DNA of 64,000 nucleotides, from NCBI GenBank assembly GCA_026982415.1, contig JALSHE010000106.1:62001-126000 (forward strand), read 5' to 3'. The notes beneath the pieces are model-generated. The model ran no database searches. It was not told the origin of the DNA and was given only the letters and a program-made list of their open reading frames with translations. A program made the translations under genes and the position numbers. Below, in pieces: positions 51,250 to 60,644 of this stretch; position 1 is the stretch's first letter, and each line of letters starts with the position of its first letter. The DNA comes from Robiginitomaculum sp. (GTDB taxonomy: Bacteria > Pseudomonadota > Alphaproteobacteria > Caulobacterales > Maricaulaceae).

Positions 51250-51795
51250 ATGGCTAAACGCAAAAAAACGAAACAAAAACGAGAGAAGTCCCGGTTTTTG
51301 ACTATATCACAAGCGGCCAATACTTATGGTGAGCGTAGCTTTGACAATTATGCGCAAATCCGCTCTGTAGCTGAACAGGTACAAGCTGGCTTGTGCGCTT
51401 ATCTTGATGGGGAGAAAAAATGCGTATTTTTGGTGCCGCCTCAAGGGTCGTTTAAGGAACAAAATTATGGCTCGGGCGCATTTTCCGTTTCAGGCAAAGG
51501 GTTTTTACCCTTGGAACCCATTAGTTTTGGTCTTGGTGTTCGCGTCAGTGAGACGGGTGATTTCCTGCGCATAGTCTTGCAGTGCCGCAAAGAGGGCGAC
51601 CGTATTGATGTACAGGTTGAACACAACAAAACTTATGAACTGGATTTACCGCTCAACGACAAAGATTTAAAAGCCGTGCTGGAAGGTTTGTACCAGCATA
51701 TCCTGCACTGGTTTACCGACAGGGTCGAGCGCTATGACCACGGCAATTATGGCACCAGCGATATCGGGTTTGATATTCTTAGAATAAATTCTTAG
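51250..51795 (+). CDS. Protein of unknown function, basic N-terminus
   Basis: This encodes 181 residues. The likely start is ATG 51250 (MAKRKKTKQKREKSRF). The body has beta-rich parts (GKGFLPLEPISFGLGVRVSETGDFLRIVLQCRKEGDRIDVQVEHN) and an acidic-aromatic end (WFTDRVERYDHGNYGTSDIGFDILRI). There is no signal peptide, membrane span or known motif. I do not recognise the family. It is divergent from chvI, with about 260 bases of shared upstream DNA, and lies before the antiporter gene. Confidence 0.6.
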   Translation: MAKRKKTKQKREKSRFLTISQAANTYGERSFDNYAQIRSVAEQVQAGLCAYLDGEKKCVFLVPPQGSFKEQNYGSGAFSVSGKGFLPLEPISFGLGVRVSETGDFLRIVLQCRKEGDRIDVQVEHNKTYELDLPLNDKDLKAVLEGLYQHILHWFTDRVERYDHGNYGTSDIGFDILRINS

Positions 51796-51850
51796 AGCAC
51801 CTAATGCCTACACAGCCCCTAGACGTTATAATGGAAAATGAGAAGTTATC

Positions 51851-53830
51851 ATGGAAAATTTACACACTTTAACCGCCTTGCTCCCATTTAAAATTGCCCT
51901 GATAGGCGTGCTGGGCATTGGCGCCCAGTGGCTAGCTTGGCGTTTGCAGCGCCCGGCCATTGTCCTGATGGCCATTGCCGGATTAATATTTGGTCCGTTC
52001 ATGACATGGTTGTTCTCCTTGGGATTTGTGCAAAACACGGATTTGTTACACGGGATTATTGATGCGGTACGCCTTAACCCGGAAGAAGACTTTGGGGCGA
52101 TGTATAGGCCTATGATCGGGATTGCTGTGGCGATTATACTGTTTGAGGGTGGGCTTAATCTGCGGTTCAAAGATTTGCGCGATGCGTCGCGCGCCGTCAG
52201 CCGCATGGTATTGGTGGCGGCACCCATAGCTTGGGTTTTGGGGACTGCAGCATCCCATTATATCCTAGGTCTACCTTGGGATCTTTCGGCCATGATTGGC
52301 GGATTGTTTGTGGTGACCGGCCCCACGGTTATCCTGCCTTTATTACGCCAAGCCCATTTGCCGGGCCGTCCGGCGGCAGTGCTGAAATGGGAGGGGATTA
52401 TCAATGACCCCTTGGGGGCGTTGTTCGCGGTGGCGGGGTATGAATTTATCCGCTATACTGCCATGGGTGAAAGCACACAATTCGCCATTACCATGCTGGT
52501 ATTTGCGGCTATCATCGGGGCGGTTTTCGGGATTGTTTCGGGCTGGGCATTGGCGTGGGCTTTCCGGCGCGGCCACGTTCCTGAATATCTCAAGGCTCCG
52601 GTAGTGTTGGTCTGGGTATTGTTCATTTATGTTATGGCCAACGAATTGGCCGAGGAAACCGGGCTGGTCGCAGTAACGGCACTGGGCGTTGCTATGGCCA
52701 ACACCAAGTTTGCTGCCATGCAGGAAATGCGGCGTTTCAAAGAAAATATCGCCGTTATATTGGTGTCTGGCGTGTTCATTGTTCTAACCGCTACATTGAC
52801 TTTGGAAGTGCTGAAAGGCTTTGATCTAAAGGTACTTGGCTTTGTACTGGCCATGATGTTCATTGTTCGACCGGTGGCGGTATTTGTCTCAACTTTCTGG
52901 TCGGGGCTGAACTGGCGAGAGACTTTACTGGTGGCATGGATTGCGCCGCGCGGGGTTGTTGCAGTTGCGGTTGCGGGCTTATTTGCCACCGAGCTACAAT
53001 TGATAGGGCGAGCGGACGGAGCTATCTTTGTGCCCCTGGCTTTCGCTTTGGTGTTTGCGACCGTGCTCAGCTCCGGCTTTACCATCACACCTTTATCAAA
53101 ATGGTTGGGGCTTGTGGACAAGGACAAAACTGAAGGCGTGATGATCGTTGGTGCCAATCCGTGGTCGCTTGGTCTGGCCAAAGCCCTCAAGGATATGGAC
53201 ATTCCGGTGCTTGTTGCCGATACTAATTGGCGGCGCTTGCGTGGTGCGCGGCTGGAAGGGTTTGCGGTATTTTACGGCGAAGTTTTGTCAGAGAATGCCG
53301 ACCACCGCCTTGACCATTCTGCCTTTGGAACTTTAATTGCTGCCACACCCAATGACGCTTATAACTCGCTGGTCTGTGTGGAATTTGCCCCCGAACTTGG
53401 CCGCCACCGTGTGTTCCAGATATCCGGGCAAGAGGCGGACGAAACCGATGCGGGCGCGATTATGTACACGGCGCGCGGGCGAACGCTAGCCACCCATGGT
53501 CGTACATTTGATATACTGACCCGCGATTGGTGGTCTGGTTGGCGTTTCCGCTCCACCACCCTCACCGAAGAATACACCATAGAGGATTTCTTAGAAGAGC
53601 GCGGCGAAGACATTGACATCCTTATCGCGAAACGCCCAGACGGCACACTGGATTTCCTCCAACCGGATAGAAAAACCAAAGCCGTCGGCTCTACAATCCT
53701 CAGTTTCGGTGCGGTTTTAAACCCAAATCCAAATAAAGAACCAGAGCGAGGTGAAGGTGCCCCCAGCGCCGCACCCTTAACCAGTGACGGCGCAATTGCA
53801 TTCACTCCCAAAGGTGATTTGCCAAGCTAG
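51851..53830 (+). CDS. Cation/proton antiporter (CPA1, NhaP-like) with C-terminal RCK/TrkA-N-like domain
   Basis: This encodes 659 residues. The first part (about 1-420) has 11-13 membrane spans with the CPA1 segments FEGGLNLRFKDL, MIGGLFVVTGPTVILPLLRQ, IINDPLGALFAVAGYE (paired N-D of the ion site) and WIAPRGVVAVAVAGLFA. The rest is a nucleotide-binding domain (VMIVGANPWSLGLAKALKDMDIPVLVADTNWRRL), then an acidic tail. It exchanges Na+ or K+ for H+ and may be gated by a nucleotide. It is preceded by ATCATGG-type sequence at 51848 without a strong ribosome site. Confidence 0.9.
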   Translation: MENLHTLTALLPFKIALIGVLGIGAQWLAWRLQRPAIVLMAIAGLIFGPFMTWLFSLGFVQNTDLLHGIIDAVRLNPEEDFGAMYRPMIGIAVAIILFEGGLNLRFKDLRDASRAVSRMVLVAAPIAWVLGTAASHYILGLPWDLSAMIGGLFVVTGPTVILPLLRQAHLPGRPAAVLKWEGIINDPLGALFAVAGYEFIRYTAMGESTQFAITMLVFAAIIGAVFGIVSGWALAWAFRRGHVPEYLKAPVVLVWVLFIYVMANELAEETGLVAVTALGVAMANTKFAAMQEMRRFKENIAVILVSGVFIVLTATLTLEVLKGFDLKVLGFVLAMMFIVRPVAVFVSTFWSGLNWRETLLVAWIAPRGVVAVAVAGLFATELQLIGRADGAIFVPLAFALVFATVLSSGFTITPLSKWLGLVDKDKTEGVMIVGANPWSLGLAKALKDMDIPVLVADTNWRRLRGARLEGFAVFYGEVLSENADHRLDHSAFGTLIAATPNDAYNSLVCVEFAPELGRHRVFQISGQEADETDAGAIMYTARGRTLATHGRTFDILTRDWWSGWRFRSTTLTEEYTIEDFLEERGEDIDILIAKRPDGTLDFLQPDRKTKAVGSTILSFGAVLNPNPNKEPERGEGAPSAAPLTSDGAIAFTPKGDLPS

Positions 53831-53866
53831 AGCGGAACCGCACAAAAACCTTGCGAAAAACCCTCT

Positions 53867-54667
53867 TTACTTCGCCATAACATAGTTCAACGCCAGCCGA
53901 CCGCCGTCTACATAGATGCATTCGCCAGTGATATAGCTGGCATCCGTGCTGGCCAAGAAGGCAACTACGCTGGCGACTTCGTCCGGGTGGGCTATGCGGC
54001 CCAGGGGCGTGCGGGAATGAATCATGTCTAGGGCATCTTGGTTCTCGGCTACACCGGCCAGCATGTCGGTTTTTATACTGCCGGGGCCGACACCATTGAC
54101 CCTAATACCGTAAGGGGCAAGCTGTAATGCCATACCTTTGGTCAACTGGTTGATGCCGCCTTTGGAAACCTCATAGGCCAGAATGTCAGAGATTGCGACC
54201 ACGGCATTGACCGAGGACATATTAATGATGGAAAACGGTCGCCGGGAAGCTCCGGAGCGGTCATCACTATCGTCTAGAACCGAAACCATATGCTTGGACA
54301 CGGCCTGAGCAACCATGAAAGCGCCACGCAAATTAACCGATAGGACTTTATCAAAATCCTTAAGGTTAAGGTCGAGAATGCCGCCTTTGACGATTATGCC
54401 TGCATTGTTGACAAGCACGTCAATAACGCCGAATTTACTTAAGGTTTCGGCAATCAAATTATGGACGGAAAGTTTGTCCGAGACATCGGTCGGCACAAAA
54501 AGCACATGTTCGCCGCTAGCGTCCAATTTGTCGGCGGCTTGCTTGCCCGCTTCCTTGTCCTTATCGGCAATAACGACATTATCTCCGTCATTAAAAAACC
54601 TGCGCACACACGCATAGCCAATGCCTTGGGCACCGCCAGTGACAATAACAACTCTTCTATCGGCCAT
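53867..54667 (-). CDS. SDR-family oxidoreductase
   Basis: This is a 266-residue classical short-chain dehydrogenase. The cofactor loop is TGGAQGIGYACVRRF and the NNAG motif is present. The catalytic serine lies in SIINMSSVNA, and the Y-x3-K pair is AYEVSKGG. The C-terminal EVASVVAFLASTDASYITGECIYVDGG is as in FabG-type enzymes. The aspartate after the second strand (VIADKDKEAG) suggests NAD(H) preference. The substrate is unknown; 3-oxoacyl reductase or an alcohol dehydrogenase are both possible. Confidence 0.87.
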   Translation of the reverse strand: MADRRVVIVTGGAQGIGYACVRRFFNDGDNVVIADKDKEAGKQAADKLDASGEHVLFVPTDVSDKLSVHNLIAETLSKFGVIDVLVNNAGIIVKGGILDLNLKDFDKVLSVNLRGAFMVAQAVSKHMVSVLDDSDDRSGASRRPFSIINMSSVNAVVAISDILAYEVSKGGINQLTKGMALQLAPYGIRVNGVGPGSIKTDMLAGVAENQDALDMIHSRTPLGRIAHPDEVASVVAFLASTDASYITGECIYVDGGRLALNYVMAK

Positions 54668-54731
54668 TTGGGGGGGTAACCATATTGGGTCTCCGGCTCT
54701 TTAATATCACAATGTGGTGAATTTGGTCTGG

Positions 54732-54899
54732 TTATCCGGACTGTAATTCGGATATCATTTGTTTGAGATGGTATTTTTGTTTTTTTAGTTCGGTAAGTAG
54801 CATGGCGTCGGGCGCGGGGTGTTTAAGTTCATTTTCGATTTTATCGTCAAGTCTGGCGTGTTTGTTGTTAAGTTCCTTCAAATGCGCTGCTAAAGCCAT
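54732..54899 (-). CDS. YdcH-family (DUF465) small protein
   Basis: This encodes 55 residues beginning MALAAHLKELNNKHARLDDKI. AGGAGG lies five bases before ATG 54899 (54905-54910). The LxxKHxxLDxxI motif followed by a second short helix (LLTELKKQKYHLKQMI) is the DUF465/YdcH pattern, a small helical hairpin of unknown function. A second, longer relative is divergently encoded at 55023. Confidence 0.85.
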   Translation of the reverse strand: MALAAHLKELNNKHARLDDKIENELKHPAPDAMLLTELKKQKYHLKQMISELQSG

Positions 54900-55022
54900 T
54901 CGCACCTCCTATTTAGTGTTTAAGTAAGCCTTTGTAGCACAAAAAAACCGGCAGTCCTACCAGTTTTACATTTTTTCCTTTGTTTGCTTTATTTCGAGTT
55001 ACCGAAGCGTTAGGGTTAGGCT

Positions 55023-55268
55023 ATGAGCGATGATGATTCTGAAGATATAGGTGGTTCTGGGGACAATTCTGGAGATAAGGCCGCATTACGTAGTCTGCTC
55101 AAGCAGTTGAAAGCGGATCACCGCCGGATTGACGACGAGATTGTTGCTCAGCGCGAAATAGGCACTGTTGATATGCTGAAAATCGGGCGCATGAAGAAAA
55201 TAAAACTAATCTTGAAAGATAAAATTGCACTGATTGAAGACAGATTGATGCCGGACATTATTGCATAA
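55023..55268 (+). CDS. YdcH-family (DUF465) small protein, acidic N-terminus
   Basis: This encodes 81 residues. The first 20 are acidic and glycine-rich (SDDDSEDIGGSGDNSGD). The rest is the DUF465 hairpin: LKQLKADHRRIDDEI, then LKIGRMKKIKLILKDKIALIED. It pairs divergently with the 55-residue relative at 54899, with a 123-base shared promoter region. Function is unknown. Confidence 0.82.
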   Translation: MSDDDSEDIGGSGDNSGDKAALRSLLKQLKADHRRIDDEIVAQREIGTVDMLKIGRMKKIKLILKDKIALIEDRLMPDIIA

Positions 55269-55350
55269 ATGGCGGCGCGCTGAAATTTCATTAAATCTGC
55301 CGCCACAAAATTTGTGCTGTTCTTTTGGCTTATATGTGCATAATCGAGCA

Positions 55351-56313
55351 ATGGGAATCAGGCACCAACATGATCATGGGCATAATCACGAGCATAGTCA
55401 TGCACGCGGCACATCTTCTGTGGAAGCTCATGGTCATGGGCATAATCATTTTCATTCTCAAGGCGTGAATGCTAAGAACGAACGCCGCATGGCATTTGCG
55501 GCTGTTCTCATTGGGTCATTTATGGTGGTCGAGTTTATCGGCGGGATACTGTCCGGCTCTCTGGCTCTGCTGGCGGATGCCGGGCATATGCTGACCGATT
55601 TTGCGGCGTTGTCCCTCGCATGGACGGCTTTTCGTATGGCAAGACGTCCTGCCGACTGGAAGCACACCTTTGGTTTTGATAGATTTTCCGTCGTAGTGGC
55701 CTTCGTCAACGGCTTGTCCTTATTTGCTATCGCTGCGTTGATTGTTTGGGAAGCCATAAAGCGTGCCGGCCAACCCGTAGAGGTCATGGGTGCGCCGATG
55801 TTAGTCGTGGCTACACTCGGCTTGATTGTTAACATTATCGTATTTTTCATAATTATTAGCGGCGACAAAGAAAACCTGAATATCCGCGCCGCCGCCCTGC
55901 ATGTGATGGGGGATTTGCTCGGCTCTGTGGCGGCCATTGGGGCGGCGATTGTCATATTGCTGACGGGTTGGATGCCAGCTGATCTTATAATGTCGGTATT
56001 GGTGGCCGTTATCATTCTGCGGTCCGCTTGGTATGTGGTTCGAGAGGCCGGGCATATTTTGATGGAGGGCGCGCCTAAAGGTCTTGATCGCCGAACCATT
56101 AGCGCCGACATGCACGAGCAATTTTCCCAAATCGTGCATGTGGATCATATCCATGCTTGGTCCATATCTCAAGAGCGCCCCATGGTAACTTTGGAGGCCA
56201 TTATAAGCGGCGAAGCCAATATTGAAGACACTGCCCGCGCCATTAAAACCCGCCTACACGACAGGTTCGGTGTCGAGCACGCCACCGTAGAGGTCAAGCG
56301 CGAACGGCGATAA
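55351..56313 (+). CDS. Cation diffusion facilitator (Zn/Co/Cd efflux)
   Basis: This encodes 320 residues. The cytoplasmic N-terminus is a metal-binding histidine tract (HDHGHNHEHSH and HGHGHNHFH). Six spans follow, with the transport site residues in LADAGHMLTDFAAL (TM2) and ALHVMGDLLGSVAA (TM5), the HxxxD pairs of zinc-type CDF proteins. A cytoplasmic ferredoxin-like domain (QIVHVDHIHAWSI) ends it. The start is ATG 55351, because residues upstream are not family-like. It exports divalent metal by proton exchange. Zn is most likely; Co or Cd are possible. Confidence 0.92.
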   Translation: MGIRHQHDHGHNHEHSHARGTSSVEAHGHGHNHFHSQGVNAKNERRMAFAAVLIGSFMVVEFIGGILSGSLALLADAGHMLTDFAALSLAWTAFRMARRPADWKHTFGFDRFSVVVAFVNGLSLFAIAALIVWEAIKRAGQPVEVMGAPMLVVATLGLIVNIIVFFIIISGDKENLNIRAAALHVMGDLLGSVAAIGAAIVILLTGWMPADLIMSVLVAVIILRSAWYVVREAGHILMEGAPKGLDRRTISADMHEQFSQIVHVDHIHAWSISQERPMVTLEAIISGEANIEDTARAIKTRLHDRFGVEHATVEVKRERR

Positions 56314-56327
56314 GTTGATAGGTGTAA

Positions 56328-56873
56328 CTAAAGCGGCTTACCCATCCTGATTAGTGGTATTTTGGTGCCGTCGGAGGTTTGGTCGAAAACCTCTTCTATT
56401 TTAGCATAACCACAGGCTTCATATAACGGCACGCCTGCCAAGGTGGCCATCATTTCAGCGCGTGCAAACCCGGCGTTCCGAGCCGCTTGCTCACAATTCT
56501 CCAAAATCAAACGTCCAACCCCGCGCCGCGTATAGTCCGGATGGGTGTACATAGCGCGGATACGGGCAGCTTCTGTGTCTGGATCCAGCAGGCGCGCGCT
56601 GCGTCCCTTTGAATGGTCGCCGCCGTAAAGTGTTGCACGTTTAGACCAGCCGCCGCATCCGGCAAGGTGTTTATCTGCAAATACTGTGAAATATGTGCCG
56701 TCTTCTATAAGCTGCGTATCTAGCCCCATAACTTCGTAACTGGCGCGGATTTGGGTTTTAGTCAAAAACGGCGCTTGCAAGCTTTCTATAGATTTGCGCA
56801 TTAAATCGCGCAACTTAGGCAAATCATTGCGGCAAGCGTTAACAATTCGTAAATTATTTGCGCGGGTTTCCAT
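56328..56873 (-). CDS. GNAT-family N-acetyltransferase
   Basis: This 181-residue acetyltransferase has the central acetyl-CoA loop in HPDYTRRGVGRLILENCE (motif A) and a preceding strand (ARIRAMYT). A C-terminal strand, ACGYAKIEEVFD, is followed by TKIPLIRMGKPL. The substrate is unknown. It converges on the CDF gene with a 14-base gap. Confidence 0.85.
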   Translation of the reverse strand: METRANNLRIVNACRNDLPKLRDLMRKSIESLQAPFLTKTQIRASYEVMGLDTQLIEDGTYFTVFADKHLAGCGGWSKRATLYGGDHSKGRSARLLDPDTEAARIRAMYTHPDYTRRGVGRLILENCEQAARNAGFARAEMMATLAGVPLYEACGYAKIEEVFDQTSDGTKIPLIRMGKPL

Positions 56874-57026
56874 ATTTACATTGTGGCATATTAGTCACGC
56901 TTGGCAACAAAATTATCAACAGTCCGATTAGCGGTTGTGATTACAGGTATATTCGGTCAAAAGCTGAGGTTAGATTTTATATCTAATTACTATTCATAAT
57001 ATAACTCAAATATGGGGAATATCCAG

Positions 57027-59723
57027 ATGAGAACACTTAATCTAAAAACACAATTGGCGCTTAGCGTTTCAGCACTGATGCTGGTCGGTAATGTCAGTAT
57101 AGCTTCGTTCGCGCAAGAAGGCGCAAATGTTGCTGACGAAGTTATTTCAACAGGTACACGCCGCAAAGCGCGTTCCGCAGCAGATACGCCGGCGCCTGTC
57201 GATGTGATCTCTGGCGACGAGTTTGTAAACAACGCCTCTTCCGATATTGGCGATTTATTGCGGACAGCAGTTCCTTCCTTTAATGTCAATGCGCAACCTA
57301 TCTCTGATGCGGCGACGATTATCCGCCCGGCTAACTTGCGCGGCTTGTCCCCTGACAACACTTTGGTTCTTTTGAACGGTAAGCGTCGTCACCGTGGTTC
57401 CGTTATTTCATTCCTTGGCGGCGGCATTTCTGATGGTGCTCAAGGTGTAGATATTGGCGTTATGCCAGCTATTGGCCTAAAGCAGGTTGAAATTCTCCGC
57501 GACGGTGCATCTTCACAATATGGTTCTGATGCTATTGCTGGTGTGATGAACTTTATTCTTAAAGATGCTTCCGAAGGCGCAACTGTTGAAGTTAAATACG
57601 GCTCCACCTATGCGGGCGACGGCGACAATTACCGGATTTCCGGCAATATCGGCCTGCCGCTCGGCGATAATGGTTTTGTGAATATCTCTGCTGAATACGG
57701 TGCAAGCGACGGTACATTCCGTGCAGTTCAACGTGCTGATGCTGCTAATTTGATTGCCAATGGTTTCCCAGTTAACGACATCAGCGTCAACACTGTGACC
57801 ACAGATTTCGTGCAATATTGGGGTGCGCCTGATGTGAAGGACGATATTAAATTGTTTGTTAATACGGGTATCGAGCTTACTGAGAGCGTCGAAGCTTATG
57901 CATTCGGTAACTATGCTACGCGTAATGTCGAAGGCGGTTTCTTCTTCCGTAACCCAACCAATCGCGGCGGCGTATTCCGCGGCCCTGTTGTTGGCGGTCT
58001 AGCCACATTGCGGACCTTGGACTTAACCGATAATGACGGCATACCTTGTCCTGTCGTAACGATTACAGATACAGACGGTGACGGTAATCTGGATACATAT
58101 GATCCTGTTGGCTTCGCTGCTTTGCAAGCTGACCCGAATTGCGCCAGTTTTGCAGACTTGTTCCCCGGCGGTTTTGTGCCACGCTTTGGTGGCGACAACA
58201 GAGACGTTGCTTTCACGGGCGGTATTCGTGGTGAACTGGAAATCGGTAACGGCTTGGGCTACGATATCAGTGGTTCATACGGTTCCAACAAGACTGAGTT
58301 CTTTATTCGCAACACAATTAATGCGTCTTTGGGCTTGGCCACACCAACATCATTTACACCCGGTGCCTATGAGCAAATTGAAACAGCTTTCAATTTGGAT
58401 CTAACTTACGGCGTACCTGTTAGTGGTTGGGCATCTGATTTGAATATTGCTGCTGGTTTTGAGTGGCGTGATGAGCAATTTGACATCACCGCTGGTGATC
58501 CTGCATCATTTGCTTTGGGGCCATTTGCAACACCATCAGTTGACTACCCAACCGGCCAAGGCTTCTCGTCTAGCTCAAACGGATTTGGTGGTTTCAACAG
58601 AAGCACATCCAACTCCCAAGGCAATATTGCTATTTACGGGGAACTGGAAGCGGACATCACAGATGCTTTCACTTTACAAGCAGCGCTTCGTTGGGAAGAT
58701 TTCGACTCCTTTGGCCAAACAACCAACTGGAAAATCGGTGCTTTGTATAAACTGACAGACAGTGTGCGTGTACGTGGTACTTATTCGACAGGCTTCCATG
58801 CGCCAACCGCTGGTCAAGCCAATGTGGTGAATGTAACAACCGCATTTGATGCACAAGGCGAACTGGCCGATCAAGGTACTATTCCGCTAAGTAGTGTTCC
58901 TGGCGCATTTATTAACAATGCTTTGGGTAACCGTTTCTCATTAGGGCCTGAAACTGCTAATAATCTGTCTTTGGGTGTTGCCTTTGATACTGGTGCGATG
59001 TCTTGGACGGTTGATTACTACAACATTCAAGTGGACGACCGGATTGCAATTACGGATCAGCAAGATTTCCGCGGACTTTTGGTACAACACGGTATTGATG
59101 CAGGTGTTTTTGCGGTCGATCCTGGCACAACGACCAGCCAAGTTCTCAATGCTGTCACTGGTACGACCGCCAACGGTTTCACTGTGAACGCGGCAGATTT
59201 TGCTGGGTTTGAAGACCTAATCACAGCGGCATTCTTTGCTAATGATTTTGATACCAAAACTACTGGTTTCGATATTGTTGGTCGGATGCCATTTGATATT
59301 GGTGCCGGTACCTCGTCCCTGTCTATTGCGGCGAATTACAACAACACTACGGTAACACGCCGTGGTAATTTGGGTAACCAACGCCTGCAGGCTCTTGAAG
59401 AGCAATTGCCAAACTGGAAAGGCAACATTGCGTTCAACCACGAACAGGGTATCTGGCGTGGTTTGGCTCGGGTCAACTACTTTGGTCCGTGGACAGATTC
59501 GGGCAATGGCGGCACACAAATCGGTGGTGAATTTACCATCGATGCCGAAGTTGGTGCTCAGGTCATGGAAAATGTTGAAGTTATCTTCGGTGTTGCCAAT
59601 GCATTTGACAATTATCCGGACGAAAATCCTGGACAGTTGAATATTGGCCAGCTTTACCCTGAAAGCTCGCCAATGGGCTTTAACGGTGGTTCATATTACG
59701 CCAAATTGCGCATCACTTACTAA
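57027..59723 (+). CDS. TonB-dependent outer-membrane receptor
   Basis: This 898-residue receptor has a signal peptide (to about SFAQE), then a plug domain (VISGDEFVNN, LRGLSPDNTLVLLNGKRRH, VEILRDGASSQYGSDAIAGVMNFI) and a 22-strand barrel ending in YAKLRITY, the expected aromatic terminus. One extracellular loop contains DTDGDGNLDTYDP, an EF-hand-like calcium loop, close to two cysteines. GGGGA precedes ATG 57027, which I prefer to an ATG five codons earlier. The substrate is unknown; siderophore, vitamin or carbohydrate uptake are all possible. A strong terminator follows. Confidence 0.94.
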   Translation: MRTLNLKTQLALSVSALMLVGNVSIASFAQEGANVADEVISTGTRRKARSAADTPAPVDVISGDEFVNNASSDIGDLLRTAVPSFNVNAQPISDAATIIRPANLRGLSPDNTLVLLNGKRRHRGSVISFLGGGISDGAQGVDIGVMPAIGLKQVEILRDGASSQYGSDAIAGVMNFILKDASEGATVEVKYGSTYAGDGDNYRISGNIGLPLGDNGFVNISAEYGASDGTFRAVQRADAANLIANGFPVNDISVNTVTTDFVQYWGAPDVKDDIKLFVNTGIELTESVEAYAFGNYATRNVEGGFFFRNPTNRGGVFRGPVVGGLATLRTLDLTDNDGIPCPVVTITDTDGDGNLDTYDPVGFAALQADPNCASFADLFPGGFVPRFGGDNRDVAFTGGIRGELEIGNGLGYDISGSYGSNKTEFFIRNTINASLGLATPTSFTPGAYEQIETAFNLDLTYGVPVSGWASDLNIAAGFEWRDEQFDITAGDPASFALGPFATPSVDYPTGQGFSSSSNGFGGFNRSTSNSQGNIAIYGELEADITDAFTLQAALRWEDFDSFGQTTNWKIGALYKLTDSVRVRGTYSTGFHAPTAGQANVVNVTTAFDAQGELADQGTIPLSSVPGAFINNALGNRFSLGPETANNLSLGVAFDTGAMSWTVDYYNIQVDDRIAITDQQDFRGLLVQHGIDAGVFAVDPGTTTSQVLNAVTGTTANGFTVNAADFAGFEDLITAAFFANDFDTKTTGFDIVGRMPFDIGAGTSSLSIAANYNNTTVTRRGNLGNQRLQALEEQLPNWKGNIAFNHEQGIWRGLARVNYFGPWTDSGNGGTQIGGEFTIDAEVGAQVMENVEVIFGVANAFDNYPDENPGQLNIGQLYPESSPMGFNGGSYYAKLRITY

Positions 59724-59746
59724 GCGCCATTTAAGCTAAAAACTAT

Positions 59747-59778
59747 AACGCCTCCGGTTTTCACTGGGGGCGTTTTTG
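59747..59778 (+). terminator. Terminator of the TonB-dependent receptor gene
   Basis: AACGCCTCC (59747-59755) and GGGGGCGTT (59766-59774) form a nine-base-pair stem with one G-T pair and a ten-base loop, followed by TTTTTGTTTG. It lies 24 bases after the stop. Confidence 0.9.
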
Positions 59779-59814
59779 TTTGTACCATAGGCAAATCTGC
59801 CCTATGGTTTTTTC

Positions 59815-60441
59815 ATGCAAACAGAAATCTTCATTGCCTATATTCTTACTGTCCTCGCGCTGATGAGCACGCCCGGGCCGAGCCATCTTTTGATGCTGAG
59901 CAATTCTGCGGCCAATGGGTTTCGGCGCTCACTAGCGACGGCGGCGGGGGATCTCAGTGCAAATATGTTACAAATGTTGGCGGCGGGCTTAGGTGTCTCT
60001 GCGCTAATTATGGCGGCACCGAAAGCGTTCATTATTATCAAAATTGCGGGTGTGCTCTATCTTGTTTGGCTCGGTATACAGATGCTACGCAAATCTTTTA
60101 AGCCAAGACAGGCAGAGGCAAATGCGCCGCGCACCAGTCTTAAAGCGCTATATTTACAAGGTTTCATCACTTCGGCAACCAACCCGAAAGCTGTCGTGTT
60201 TTTTGCAGCACTTTTCCCGCAATTTATTTCGGAGAATGTAGCGTTTTGGCCACAATTCCTAGCCCTGAGTGCCGCCTATATTTTTATCGATGGGGCATTT
60301 CTCAGCGTCTACGGTTTTACCGCTTCGCGCTTGCGTAAGTTTACGGCTTCTAATGCATCACGGTGGATAGACCGCCTGGGCGGTATCGGTATTTTGATTG
60401 CGGCGGTATTGCTGGGTTTAAAAACTATGCCACGGCCTTGA
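59815..60441 (+). CDS. LysE/RhtB-family exporter
   Basis: This 208-residue membrane protein has about five or six spans. The family signature LMSTPGPSHLLMLSNSAANGFRRSL lies near the N-terminus (about 17-42), with IAGVLYLVWLGIQML and ALYLQGFITSATNPKAVVFFAALFPQFI following. The group exports amino acids such as lysine or homoserine lactone, and other small compounds. It follows the receptor terminator, so it has its own promoter. It ends before a hairpin at 60466. Confidence 0.88.
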   Translation: MQTEIFIAYILTVLALMSTPGPSHLLMLSNSAANGFRRSLATAAGDLSANMLQMLAAGLGVSALIMAAPKAFIIIKIAGVLYLVWLGIQMLRKSFKPRQAEANAPRTSLKALYLQGFITSATNPKAVVFFAALFPQFISENVAFWPQFLALSAAYIFIDGAFLSVYGFTASRLRKFTASNASRWIDRLGGIGILIAAVLLGLKTMPRP

Positions 60442-60465
60442 TGCTAAAAAATCGAACTAAAAATT

Positions 60466-60493
60466 GGGTAGGGCGCTTTGCGGCGCTCTACCC
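60466..60493. repeat. Inverted repeat after the LysE-type gene
   Basis: GGGTAGGGCGC (60466-60476) and GCGCTCTACCC (60483-60493) pair in 10 of 11 positions around TTTGCG. No T-run follows, so it is not a classic terminator. Its TAGGG...CCCTA ends recall the larger palindromic element at 19715, but the core differs. Confidence 0.6.
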
Positions 60494-60644
60494 TCCTATC
60501 AGCACAGGTGATGTGGGCACATGCGCATCAAGAATTCTGCCTCCCTACGATAGCAGAACGGCAAAATAAATCAATATGCATTGAAAAAATGTTTCTTGCG
60601 GCTTGCGTGCGGACTATAGTGCGAGAAAATTCATAGGCAAAAAT

